Positions 1 to 7,912 of a stretch of 47,162 nt of DNA are shown in pieces (the first letter of the stretch is position 1; every line of letters begins with the position of its first letter). This DNA comes from CAYYWP01 sp050176585 (GTDB taxonomy: Bacteria; Desulfobacterota; Binatia; HRBIN30; CADEER01): contig JBFXHX010000031.1 of NCBI GenBank assembly GCA_050176585.1, positions 1 to 47,162 of the forward strand. The letters are read 5' to 3'. The notes under the pieces were generated by a model. That model saw only the letters and a list, made by a program, of their open reading frames with translations, did no database searches and was not told the origin of the DNA. Both the position numbers and the translations under genes were made by a program.

Positions 1-191
1 TGTGTCTGGCAGTCATTTGACATTCCTCTCGGGTGTGGGCGCGCGGCTCCGCCCATTGCGGCCCGTGCAGCGGGCTCCTGGTGTGAACACCCGCGTCGCC
101 CGGGCTCGAGTCGAGCGCAGCCGCGGGTGCGGCGCTGGCGCGAGAAGCGCCCGCGCGGATGCGGGCTGGACGGGTCCCGACGTCCGCCGGC
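1..191. other. Window edge, no gene recognised
   Basis: GC-rich sequence downstream of the YezD-like gene. The short open frames here have no recognisable motif and look like by-products of GC-rich sequence. I see no terminator-type hairpin with a T tract. Confidence 0.4.
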
Positions 192-421
192 TTACGGAGT
201 GGCGATCAGGACGTTGGAAGCCTTGATCACCGCCAACGCGTCCTGCCCGTCGGTGCGTTCCACCTGCACCACGACGCCGTCCTGCACCACGACGGTCACG
301 GTGCCATAGCGCAGTCCGCTGAGCCGGTCGCCCACCTTCGCAAGCGCGCGGGCTGCGGGCGCGTCATGGGTACAGGGGATGCTGGGGTCTGCGGTCGTGC
401 TGGTTCGAATGGGCTCCGCAT
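192..421 (-). CDS. YezD/DUF2292-family small protein; start or frame unclear
   Basis: The C-terminal 45-50 residues are clearly of the YezD (DUF2292) type: LSGLRYGTVTVVVQDG followed by VVVQVERTDGQDA, stop at 192-194. This family is frequently found next to sulfate-uptake genes, and its molecular role is not settled. The gene follows the CysW-CysA fusion on the same strand, so it is probably the last gene of the sulfate operon. The start is a problem. The only well-placed ATG with a strong Shine-Dalgarno (GAGGAGGA, just before 421) is in a different frame from the conserved part. The conserved frame offers only a GTG at 335, which would give an unusually short protein of about 47 residues. A one-base shift between about 340 and 365 would join the two frames into a protein of about 75 residues. 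It may be a frameshifted gene, an assembly error, or a short GTG-started protein. Confidence 0.6.
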
Positions 422-435
422 GGCATTCCTCCTCC

Positions 436-2556
436 TCAGATCGAAAAGTCCTGGACGAAGACGCGCACCCGCTTGGGGAACACGTACACGTCCTCGCCGG
501 CGCGGAGCTGCAGCTGCTCGTAGCGCTCCGGTGCGAGCACGACGTTCAGGGGCAGACCGAAGTCGCGCGCCATGAGCTCCACCTTGACCGCCGCGCCGGC
601 GGGATTCACCCGCAACACTTCGGCGCGGAGGCTCGAAGGGCCTCCCGCATAGCGATCGATCTCGAGCTCGTGCGGGCGCACGTATACGGTGGCCGGTTTG
701 GCTTCGTCGTGCGGGTAGTCGGGATAGTCGAGATCGAAGCCGCCGACCAGGGCGCGGCCCGCCTCGACGCGGCCGTGGAATACGTTCACGTTGCCGAGAA
801 AGTCCATGACGAAACTGTTGGCCGGGCGCTCGAACACGTCCTCCGGCGTGCCGACCTGCTCGACCCGCCCGTGGTTCATGACCACCACGCGGTCGGCGAC
901 CTCGAATGCCTCTTCCTGGTCGTGCGTGACGAAGACGCTGGTCACGTGGATCTCGTCGTGCAGCCGGCGCAGCCACTGGCGCAACTCGGCGCGCACCTTG
1001 GCGTCGAGCGCCCCGAACGGTTCGTCGAGCAGCAGCACCTTCGGCGATGCGGCCAGCGCCCGGGCGAGCGCCACGCGCTGGCGCTGGCCGCCGGACAGCT
1101 GTCCGGGCGCCTGGTTGCCGAGGTTCTCGAGTTGGATGAGGCGCAACAGCTCGTTCACGCGCCGTTCGATGGCATCGCGCTTCCAGCCGCGCACGCGCAG
1201 CGCGAAGGCGACGTTGTCGAACACCGTCATGTGGCGGAAGAGCGCGTAGTGCTGGAAGACGAAGCCGACGTTCCGATCGCGCGGCGAGCGGTTGGTGGCG
1301 TCCTCGTCCTCGTACAGGATCGATCCGCTATCGGCGGTCTCGAGGCCGGCGATGATGCGCAGGAGTGTCGTCTTGCCCGAGCCCGAGGGGCCGAGCAGCG
1401 CCACCAGCGCGCCGGGGGGCACATCGATGCTCACGTCTTCGAGCGCGGCGAAGTCGCCGAACCGTTTCGTCACGTTGCGGATAGAGATGCCCACCCCGGC
1501 GGCCTCCTCTCGGCGCGCTGCGCCGCTCGTCTTGCTCGCGTGGTCGCGTGGCACGAGCCGAAGGGTCGTGCGATGTGCCGCCGGTCGGTCCTCGGCGGCT
1601 TCGCCGTCGGAGCGGGGCGGTTTGTCGTTCGGGTGTCCGCTCACCACCGCCGGAGCGGCGGGCTCCGCCGCGGTGATCTCCTCGCTCGCCTCGCGCTCGC
1701 GCGCCGCCAGGTCGCGCCGCGTTTTCCATTCCAGCGCCGTCTTCAGCACCAGCGTGACCAGCGCGAGCGACGAGAGCAACGAGGCGGCCGCGAAGGCACC
1801 CGGCATGTTGTATTCCTGAAAGAGCTTCTCGACCCGCAGCGGCAGCGTGTCGGTCTGGCCGGTGATGCGGCCGGACACGACGTATACGGCGCCGAATTCG
1901 CCCATCGCCCGCGCGTTGCACAGGATGATACCGTACAGCAGGCCCCACTTGATGTTCGGCAGCGTGATCTCGCGGAAGATCTGCCAGCCGCGCGCGCCGA
2001 GGCTGACGCCCGCGACTTCCTCCTCCGAGCCGATCGCCTCCATGACCGGCACGAGCTCGCGGGCGACGAACGGCAAGGTGACGAACGCCGTCGCCAGGAT
2101 GAGCCCCGGCGTGGCGAACACGATGGCGATCTGCTCCGCGCGCAACCACGCGCCGAACCACCCCTGCAAGCCGAAGATCAGCATCAGCGCCAGGCCGGCG
2201 ACCACTGGCGACACCGCGAAGGGCAGGTCGATGCACGCGGTGAACAACGAGCGCCCGGGAAAGCGAAACCGCGCCACGGCCCACGCGGCCGCCAGGCCGA
2301 ACAGCACGTTCAGAGCGACTGCGCTCGGCGCGACGATGAGCGTCAAGCGGATCGCCGCGAGCGTATCGCTGTCGCCCACCAGCGCGTCCCAGTAGGCGAG
2401 CGGTCCGCGCCCGAGCGCCTCGTAGAAGACATTCACCACCGGGATGACGACGAACACGCCGACCACGGCCAGTGCGATCGCGATCAGCAGATATCGAATC
2501 GCCGCCGGGTCCTGTTGCGCGCGCGGGACCGGCGCGACGGAGCTAGGCGTAGCCAT
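436..2556 (-). CDS. Fused sulfate ABC transporter: CysW permease plus CysA ATPase
   Basis: One uninterrupted 706-residue frame carries two proteins that are normally separate. Residues 1 to about 285 are a CysW-type inner-membrane permease, with the transporter loop EEVAGVSLGARGWQIFRE and GEFGAVYVVSG. A charged, Pro/Ala-rich linker of about 65 residues follows. From about residue 355 comes a CysA-type ATPase: Walker A GPSGSGKTT, signature LSGGQRQRVALARALA, Walker B VLLLDEPFGALD, switch His in VFVTHDQEE, then a TOBE-like tail. It couples ATP hydrolysis to import of sulfate or thiosulfate. The ATG at 2556 overlaps the cysT stop by 14 bases, so translation is probably coupled. Inside the linker an AGGAGG at 1503-1508 precedes an in-frame GTG at 1494 by 8 bases, so a free 352-residue CysA could also be made. 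No stop codon separates the two parts. Confidence 0.9.
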   Translation of the reverse strand: MATPSSVAPVPRAQQDPAAIRYLLIAIALAVVGVFVVIPVVNVFYEALGRGPLAYWDALVGDSDTLAAIRLTLIVAPSAVALNVLFGLAAAWAVARFRFPGRSLFTACIDLPFAVSPVVAGLALMLIFGLQGWFGAWLRAEQIAIVFATPGLILATAFVTLPFVARELVPVMEAIGSEEEVAGVSLGARGWQIFREITLPNIKWGLLYGIILCNARAMGEFGAVYVVSGRITGQTDTLPLRVEKLFQEYNMPGAFAAASLLSSLALVTLVLKTALEWKTRRDLAAREREASEEITAAEPAAPAVVSGHPNDKPPRSDGEAAEDRPAAHRTTLRLVPRDHASKTSGAARREEAAGVGISIRNVTKRFGDFAALEDVSIDVPPGALVALLGPSGSGKTTLLRIIAGLETADSGSILYEDEDATNRSPRDRNVGFVFQHYALFRHMTVFDNVAFALRVRGWKRDAIERRVNELLRLIQLENLGNQAPGQLSGGQRQRVALARALAASPKVLLLDEPFGALDAKVRAELRQWLRRLHDEIHVTSVFVTHDQEEAFEVADRVVVMNHGRVEQVGTPEDVFERPANSFVMDFLGNVNVFHGRVEAGRALVGGFDLDYPDYPHDEAKPATVYVRPHELEIDRYAGGPSSLRAEVLRVNPAGAAVKVELMARDFGLPLNVVLAPERYEQLQLRAGEDVYVFPKRVRVFVQDFSI
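1492..1511 (-). promoter_or_regulatory. Internal ribosome-binding site and GTG in the cysWA fusion
   Basis: The minus strand reads GAGAGGAGG (1511 to 1503), an 8-base spacer, then GTG (1494-1492) in frame with the ATPase domain, directly before the usual CysA beginning GISIRNVTKRFG. This is where a separate cysA would be expected to start. It may be a relic of the unfused gene or a functional internal start producing extra ATPase subunits. Nothing in the sequence says which. Confidence 0.45.
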
Positions 2557-3370
2557 GGCGCTTGGTCCACCTTTCCAGGACATTGATCGCGAAGAGCAAC
2601 GCGAACGACATCGCGAGGAGCACCACCGCCACCGCGGCGGCCTCGGCGTAGCGAAAGGACTCGAGCTTCGAGACGATGAGCACGGGCGCGATCTCCGTCC
2701 TGAACGGCATGTTGCCCGAGACGAAGACGACGGAGCCGTACTCGCCAATGCCGCGCGCGAAGGCGAGGGCGAAACCGGTGACGGTCGCGGGCAGCAGCGT
2801 CGGGACCAGGACGCGCCAGAAGGTCTGAAAACGCGTCGCGCCGAGGCAGGCGGCCGCCTCCTCCACTTCCGCCTCCAGATCGTTCAGCACCGGTTGGACG
2901 GTCCGCACGATGAACGGCAGGCCGATGAAGATGAGCACGAGCACGATCGCGAGCCGGGAGTACGCGCCCTGGATGCCGAGCGGCACCAGGTACTGCCCGA
3001 GCCAGCCTTTCTTCACGTACAAGCTCGAGTAGACGAGGCCGGCGACGGCCGTCGGCAACGCGAACGGCAGGTCCATGATCGCGTCGAGGATGCGCCGGCC
3101 GGGGAACTGGTAGCGCACCAGGACCCACGCGATGAGCACGCCGAAGGGGATATTCACGAGCGCGGCGAGCAGCGAGGTGCCGAGCGTGAGCGCGTAGGCG
3201 GCGCGCGCGCGCGGCGTCCATACCGCCTGGACAAATTCGGCCCAGTCCAGCGACGCCGATCTGATGAACACCGCCGCGAGCGGGATGAACACCAACAAGC
3301 TCATGTAGACACTCGCGTACCCGAGGCTCAGACCGAAACCCGGCAGGACGCGGCGGTTCACGTTGGACAT
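2543..3370 (-). CDS. cysT: Sulfate ABC transporter permease CysT
   Basis: A 275-residue inner-membrane permease of the CysT/CysU family, with about six hydrophobic helices. The ABC-coupling loop is present (LEAEVEEAAACLGATRFQTF), as is the family motif GEYGSVVFVSGNMPF. It forms the transmembrane channel with the CysW half encoded by the next gene. I chose the ATG at 3370 (MSNVNRRVLPGFG), because the codons upstream are low-complexity and lack the family pattern. Its stop overlaps the start of cysWA by 14 bases. The gene lies about 170 bases after the binding-protein gene in the same operon. Length matches the family. Confidence 0.93.
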   Translation of the reverse strand: MSNVNRRVLPGFGLSLGYASVYMSLLVFIPLAAVFIRSASLDWAEFVQAVWTPRARAAYALTLGTSLLAALVNIPFGVLIAWVLVRYQFPGRRILDAIMDLPFALPTAVAGLVYSSLYVKKGWLGQYLVPLGIQGAYSRLAIVLVLIFIGLPFIVRTVQPVLNDLEAEVEEAAACLGATRFQTFWRVLVPTLLPATVTGFALAFARGIGEYGSVVFVSGNMPFRTEIAPVLIVSKLESFRYAEAAAVAVVLLAMSFALLFAINVLERWTKRHGYA

Positions 3371-3378
3371 CGTCTGCT

Positions 3379-3468
3379 CTAACCCGCGATGGCGACCGCG
3401 AGCCCCGCGCCAGCACCCCACAGCAGGAGCGCCAAGGCGAAGCCGTACGGGCGGCCGCGGAGCGGCAT
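3379..3468 (-). CDS. Possible small single-helix membrane peptide in the sulfate operon
   Basis: The 170-base gap between the binding-protein gene and cysT holds a short same-strand frame. It encodes 29 residues from the ATG at 3468, mostly one hydrophobic helix (FALALLLWGAGAGLAVAIAG) after a basic start, which is a positive-inside topology. An in-frame GTG just after the upstream stop would extend it to about 50 residues. The ribosome-binding site is weak. No family is recognised. The strand, operon position and clean membrane-helix composition are the only support, so this may be chance. Confidence 0.3.
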   Translation of the reverse strand: MPLRGRPYGFALALLLWGAGAGLAVAIAG

Positions 3469-3541
3469 GTGCGGGAGCTCACCCTGCGGCGGCGCGTAGG
3501 CGCGGTGTGCGCGCTGGTCGATTGCGACCGACCGCACGGCG

Positions 3542-4528
3542 CTACTTACCCTGCGAGTAGATCTGGTCGAAGATCTGGCCTTCGCCGAAATACTTGTCGT
3601 AGGCATCGTTCCAATCCTTGGCGACCGTATCGATCTTGAACAACGTCACATCGGGAAACTGCTTCTTGTACTTCGCTGCGACGGCGGGATCGATGGGCCG
3701 GTAGAAGTTCTGCGCGATGATCTCCTGGCCGGCCGGCGTGTAGAGGAAGTTCAGATAGGCCGTGGCGGCCTCGGTCGTGCCGTGGCGCTGCGCGTTGACG
3801 TCCACCACCGCCACCGGCGGCTCCGCCAGGAAGCTCACCGACGGGTAGACGATCTCGAACTCGTCGGGCGTCTCCTTCAGCTGCAGATAGGCTTCATTCT
3901 CCCAGGTGAGCTGCACGTCGCCGATGCCCTTCTGGGCGAACGTCACGGTGGAAGCGCGAGCGCCAGAATCGAGCACCGGCGCCTGCTGGTAGAGCTTGGT
4001 GACGAACTCCTTCGCCTGCTCGGCGGTGCCGCCGGATTTCAGCACCTGGCCCCAGGCGGCCAGAAAGGCCAGCTTGCCGTTGCCGGATGTCTTGGGATTC
4101 GGCGTGACGATCTCGACGCCGGGCTTGACGATGTCGGCCCAGTCCTTGACGCCCTTCGGATTTCCTTTGCGGACGAGGAAGACGATCGTGCTCGTATACG
4201 GCGTCGAATTGTTGGGAAAGCGGCTCTCCCAGCCGCTGCTGATCAGGCCGACCTTGCGGATGGCATCGGTGTCGGACCACATCGCCAGCGTGACGACGTC
4301 GGCCTCCAGGCCGTCGATGACGGCGCGGGCTTGGGAGCCGGAGCCGCCGTGCGATTGCTTGACGACGATCTCGCCGCCGGACTGTCTCTGCCAGATCGGA
4401 GCGAACTGCTCGTTGACCGCCTTCCAGAGCTCACGGGTGGGGTCGTACGACGCGTTGAGCAGGGTGTCTTCGGCGCGCGCCGCGGAGGTCGCGGCGATCA
4501 TCAGGGCGATCAAAAGAAGCTTGCGCAT
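3542..4528 (-). CDS. sbp: Sulfate-binding periplasmic protein
   Basis: A 328-residue periplasmic solute-binding protein of the Sbp/CysP family. It begins with a Sec signal peptide (MRKLLLIALMIAATSAARA), then the family hallmark LLNASYDPTRELW and the anion-site segment SHGGSGSQARAV. NPKTSGNGK and the C-terminal YTPAGQEIIAQNFYRP are typical. It captures sulfate (or thiosulfate) for the CysT/CysW/CysA transporter encoded downstream on the same strand. GAAGAGG, a good ribosome-binding site, precedes the ATG at 4528. Between the gene and its candidate promoter lie a Cys-rich leader ORF and an intrinsic terminator. I cannot separate Sbp from CysP by sequence inspection alone. Confidence 0.93.
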   Translation of the reverse strand: MRKLLLIALMIAATSAARAEDTLLNASYDPTRELWKAVNEQFAPIWQRQSGGEIVVKQSHGGSGSQARAVIDGLEADVVTLAMWSDTDAIRKVGLISSGWESRFPNNSTPYTSTIVFLVRKGNPKGVKDWADIVKPGVEIVTPNPKTSGNGKLAFLAAWGQVLKSGGTAEQAKEFVTKLYQQAPVLDSGARASTVTFAQKGIGDVQLTWENEAYLQLKETPDEFEIVYPSVSFLAEPPVAVVDVNAQRHGTTEAATAYLNFLYTPAGQEIIAQNFYRPIDPAVAAKYKKQFPDVTLFKIDTVAKDWNDAYDKYFGEGQIFDQIYSQGK

Positions 4529-4625
4529 TGTCCTCTTCCCTCTTGTATCGGTCGACGTGGAGCGGTTCCGGCGTCCCTCGCGCCTTTACCGCTCACACGG
4601 CCGTTCGCGCGGGACTGCTGCGACG

Positions 4626-4660
4626 AAAAAAGGCCCGGAAGGTAGAGACCTCCCGGGCCC
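4626..4660 (-). terminator. Intrinsic terminator (attenuator) ahead of the sulfate operon
   Basis: Read on the minus strand: a 7-bp GC stem GGCCCGG/CCGGGCC, one mismatch, four more pairs AGGT/ACCT, a CTCT loop, then six T (4631-4626). It points toward the sulfate operon and lies about 100 bases before the sbp start and 30 bases after the stop of the Cys-rich leader ORF. No recognisable minus-strand gene ends here other than the leader ORF. Its position between candidate promoter and first structural gene makes it an attenuator rather than an ordinary gene-end terminator. Confidence 0.85.
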
Positions 4661-4691
4661 TGGGCTTATCGTCGCGTGCCGCCGTCGCGGA

Positions 4692-4784
4692 TCAGATGGC
4701 GGTGGGCGCAGCGCAGCCGCAGGCGCGCGAGGCCTTCCGGGCCTTGATACAGCAACACGTCGCGGCGGTGCGCTTGGCAAACAT
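4692..4784 (-). CDS. Cys-rich leader peptide of the sulfate operon
   Basis: A 30-codon ORF (ATG at 4784, TGA at 4694-4692) encodes a peptide with Cys at positions 10, 11, 12, 22 and 24 (segments AATCCCIKARK and RACGCAAPT). That is five Cys in 30 residues, three of them consecutive (TGT TGC TGT). It is followed by an intrinsic terminator and then by sbp-cysT-cysWA. Regulatory leader peptides of amino acid operons have exactly this layout, with codon runs for the end product. I infer that scarce charged Cys-tRNA stalls the ribosome at codons 10-12 and lets transcription proceed into the sulfate genes. Codons 14-18 (4745-4733) are complementary to the 3' arm of the terminator. The ribosome-binding site is weak, with only a GAG near the ATG, and a candidate promoter lies so close that the transcript might be nearly leaderless. 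The ORF is too short for coding statistics. Confidence 0.7.
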   Translation of the reverse strand: MFAKRTAATCCCIKARKASRACGCAAPTAI

Positions 4785-4794
4785 CTCGTGGGCC

Positions 4795-4823
4795 CCATTA
4801 CCCAGCGGCACGCCAGTCGTCAA
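4795..4823 (-). promoter_or_regulatory. Candidate promoter for the leader and sulfate operon
   Basis: On the minus strand TTGACG (4823-4818) is followed after 17 bases by TAATGG (4800-4795), a weak -10 box. GGTAAT at 4802-4797, with a 15-base spacer, is an alternative. A start point near 4788 would lie only a few bases before the leader ATG at 4784. This is pattern matching only; the -10 matches are modest. Confidence 0.35.
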
Positions 4824-4824
4824 G
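4801..4824. repeat. Direct repeat copy 2 (possible regulator site)
   Basis: On the plus strand this copy contains CACGCCAGTCGTCAAG. The same sequence, less one C, recurs at 4868-4891. The copy overlaps the -35 region of the candidate sulfate-operon promoter. Confidence 0.45.
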
Positions 4825-4867
4825 TCCACCCCGAAAAGCGCAGCGCCGGCCCGGCACGACCGCGCTG

Positions 4868-4891
4868 CGGCGGCGACACGCCAGTGTCAAG
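4868..4891. repeat. Direct repeat copy 1 with a short palindrome
   Basis: Contains CACGCCAGTGTCAAG on the plus strand, matching copy 2 at 4801-4824 except for one deleted base. The two copies start 67 bases apart. This copy also holds the inverted repeat GACAC-GCCA-GTGTC and reads TTGACA on the minus strand, although no good -10 box follows. Tandem sites with dyad symmetry upstream of a sulfur operon would suit a LysR-type regulator, but this is inference. Confidence 0.4.
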
Positions 4892-5077
4892 CGCGTTCGC
4901 GATGATCCCCAGCGCTGGTTGCCGGGTGACGCCCTGCCACAGCCGCGGCGCGCTTTGGAGGGGCGCGCAATGGCTCAGCGAGGAGGCGCGGCTGTCTTGA
5001 CGTACGCTCGACGTCTGCGACTCTCTTCGACGCGCCGGCATGCGCTCCGGGGCAGGGCGCAGCGCGGAGCCCAGCGA

Positions 5078-6304
<1,227 letters not shown>

Positions 6305-6394
6305 TCGGCGTCCGGCTCGCCAGGAGCCCGGCGGGACTGTGATGCAGAATGCTCCACGCCAAGCCGTGAAGACGCGCAGTTTGTGGACCGCCTT

Positions 6395-6411
6395 CGCGGC
6401 TCCGCGTTTTT
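6395..6411 (+). terminator. Weak terminator-like hairpin after rtcB
   Basis: CGCG-GCTC-CGCG followed by five T lies about 90 bases after the rtcB stop and just before the convergent livF stop. The stem is short, so this is a weak candidate. Confidence 0.3.
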
Positions 6412-6430
6412 GCGTTGAATCGCGGGGTGG

Positions 6431-7141
6431 TCAGCCGCCCAGATAAGCGGCTTGCACCTCGGGGCGCGCCAGCAGGCGATCGCCGGTGTCGGCCAGCGCG
6501 ATGATTCCCGTCTGCATCACGTAGCCGCGATCGGCGATGCGCAGCGCCTGGTGGGCGTTCTGCTCGACGAGCAGGATCGTCGTGCCCTGCGCCTTGATTT
6601 CGCGAATGATGCCGAAGATGGTGCGCACGACCAGCGGGGCGAGCCCGAGTGATGGCTCGTCCAGCAGCAGCAGCTGCGGCCGCGCCATCAGCGCGCGGCC
6701 GATCGCGAGCATCTGCTGTTCTCCACCGCTCAGGGTGGCGGCCGACTGTCGCAGCCGTTCGCGCAGGATGGGGAAAAGCACGTAGACGCGCTCCAGCGTA
6801 TCGCGAAAGTCGTTGCGCTCGGTGCGGCGGTATGCGCCGAGCAGTAGGTTCTCGTGCACGGTCAGATTGCCGAACACCTGGCGACCCTCCGGCACGTGGC
6901 TGATCCCCTCCCGCACGATCGCGTGCGCCGCCAGGTGATCGAGGCGCACCGTGCGGTCGAACAGAATCGCTCCGCTCGTCGGCCGCACCAGCCCGCTGAT
7001 CGCGCGCAGCAACGTGCTCTTGCCGGCTCCGTTGGAGCCGATCAGCGTGACGATCTCGCCCGGCGCTACGTGCAACGAGACGCCCTGCAGCGCCTGCACC
7101 GCGCCGTAGGCGACATGCAGGTTCTCGATGGTCAGCAACAT
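6431..7141 (-). CDS. livF: Branched-chain amino acid ABC transporter ATPase LivF
   Basis: A 236-residue cytoplasmic ATPase of the LivF family, one of the two nucleotide-binding subunits for import of Leu/Ile/Val or related amides. Walker A is GSNGAGKSTLLRAISG, signature TLSGGEQQMLAIGRALM, Walker B LLLLDEPSLGLAPL, and the switch His lies in ILLVEQNAHQAL. The family-typical beginning LTIENLHVAYG fits a start at 7141. It is the last gene of livK-H-M-G-F and starts 6 bases after the livG stop, which indicates co-transcription. The exact substrate cannot be read from the sequence; members of this family also carry urea, short amides or aromatic acids. Confidence 0.93.
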   Translation of the reverse strand: MLLTIENLHVAYGAVQALQGVSLHVAPGEIVTLIGSNGAGKSTLLRAISGLVRPTSGAILFDRTVRLDHLAAHAIVREGISHVPEGRQVFGNLTVHENLLLGAYRRTERNDFRDTLERVYVLFPILRERLRQSAATLSGGEQQMLAIGRALMARPQLLLLDEPSLGLAPLVVRTIFGIIREIKAQGTTILLVEQNAHQALRIADRGYVMQTGIIALADTGDRLLARPEVQAAYLGG

Positions 7142-7147
7142 GCGCGG

Positions 7148-7912
7148 TCAGGGCTCATCCGCGCCCAGATAGGCTTCGATCACGCGCGCGTCGCCGCGCA
7201 CCGCGACCGGCGCACCCACGGCGATGACCTCGCCGTGATCGAGCACCGTGATGCGGTCGCACATCTCCATGATCATGCGCATGTCGTGCTCGATAATCAG
7301 AATGCCGAGCGCGAGGTGGTCGCGCAGCCAGCGGATGCGCGCCATCAACTCGAGCTTCTCCTGTGGCGTCGTGCCCGCGCCCGGCTCGTCGAGCAGCAGC
7401 ACGCGGGGCGAAGTCGCGAGCGCGCGGGCGATCTCGAGCCGGCGTTGTGCGCCATAGGGAAGGCTGGACGCCGGTGCGTCGCGCACGGCGTCCAGGTCGA
7501 GCAGCTGCAGCAGCTCCATGCATTGCTCGGCGATGCGCTCGCGTGCGGTCCCCGCGGCCGCGGTGCCGCACACCGCTCCGAGCAGCCCGCCGGCGCGCGG
7601 GCTGTGCCCGACGACGACGTTCTCGTACACCGTCATCTTGGGAAACAGCCGGATGCCCTGGAAGGTGCGGGCGATGCCGCGCTCGGTGATGCGATGCGGC
7701 GCGAGGCCATCCACGCGCGCGCCGGCGACGCGGATCGCGCCGCGCTGCGGCGCGTATACGCCGGTGATGAGGTTGAACACGGTCGTCTTGCCAGCGCCGT
7801 TGGGGCCGATCAGGCCGACGAGCTCGCCGGTGTCGACGGCGAGTGATACGTCGCTGACGGCGGTGAGCCCGCCGAAGCTCAGCGTACAGTGGTCGAGCTC
7901 GAGGAAAGCCAC
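7148..7912 (-). CDS. livG: Branched-chain amino acid ABC transporter ATPase LivG
   Basis: A 254-residue LivG-family ATPase. Walker A is GPNGAGKTTVFNLITG, followed by RTFQGIRLFPKMTVYENV typical of LivG. The signature segment is SLPYGAQRRLEIARALA, Walker B VLLLDEPGAGTTPQEK, and the switch His lies in ILIIEHDMRMIMEMCDRI. In most LivG proteins Walker B continues DEPAAGMNP, so the GAGTTP variant is slightly unusual. I chose the GTG at 7912 because GGGAG stands 8 bases upstream and the protein then begins VAFLELDHCTLSFGG like its relatives. The start overlaps the livM stop by 34 bases. It pairs with LivF on the LivHM membrane subunits. Confidence 0.9.
   Translation of the reverse strand: MAFLELDHCTLSFGGLTAVSDVSLAVDTGELVGLIGPNGAGKTTVFNLITGVYAPQRGAIRVAGARVDGLAPHRITERGIARTFQGIRLFPKMTVYENVVVGHSPRAGGLLGAVCGTAAAGTARERIAEQCMELLQLLDLDAVRDAPASSLPYGAQRRLEIARALATSPRVLLLDEPGAGTTPQEKLELMARIRWLRDHLALGILIIEHDMRMIMEMCDRITVLDHGEVIAVGAPVAVRGDARVIEAYLGADEP

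Noticed and set aside
379..2586. Long plus-strand frame of about 735 codons opposite the sulfate transporter genes
   Set aside because: Arg/His/Asp-rich translation with no motif; it is the mirror of real genes on the other strand, caused by high GC at third codon positions.
4885..4890. Perfect TTGACA (minus strand) as the sulfate operon -35 box
   Set aside because: No plausible -10 box lies 15-19 bases downstream (CAGCGC at 17), so I treat it as part of the direct repeat rather than a promoter.
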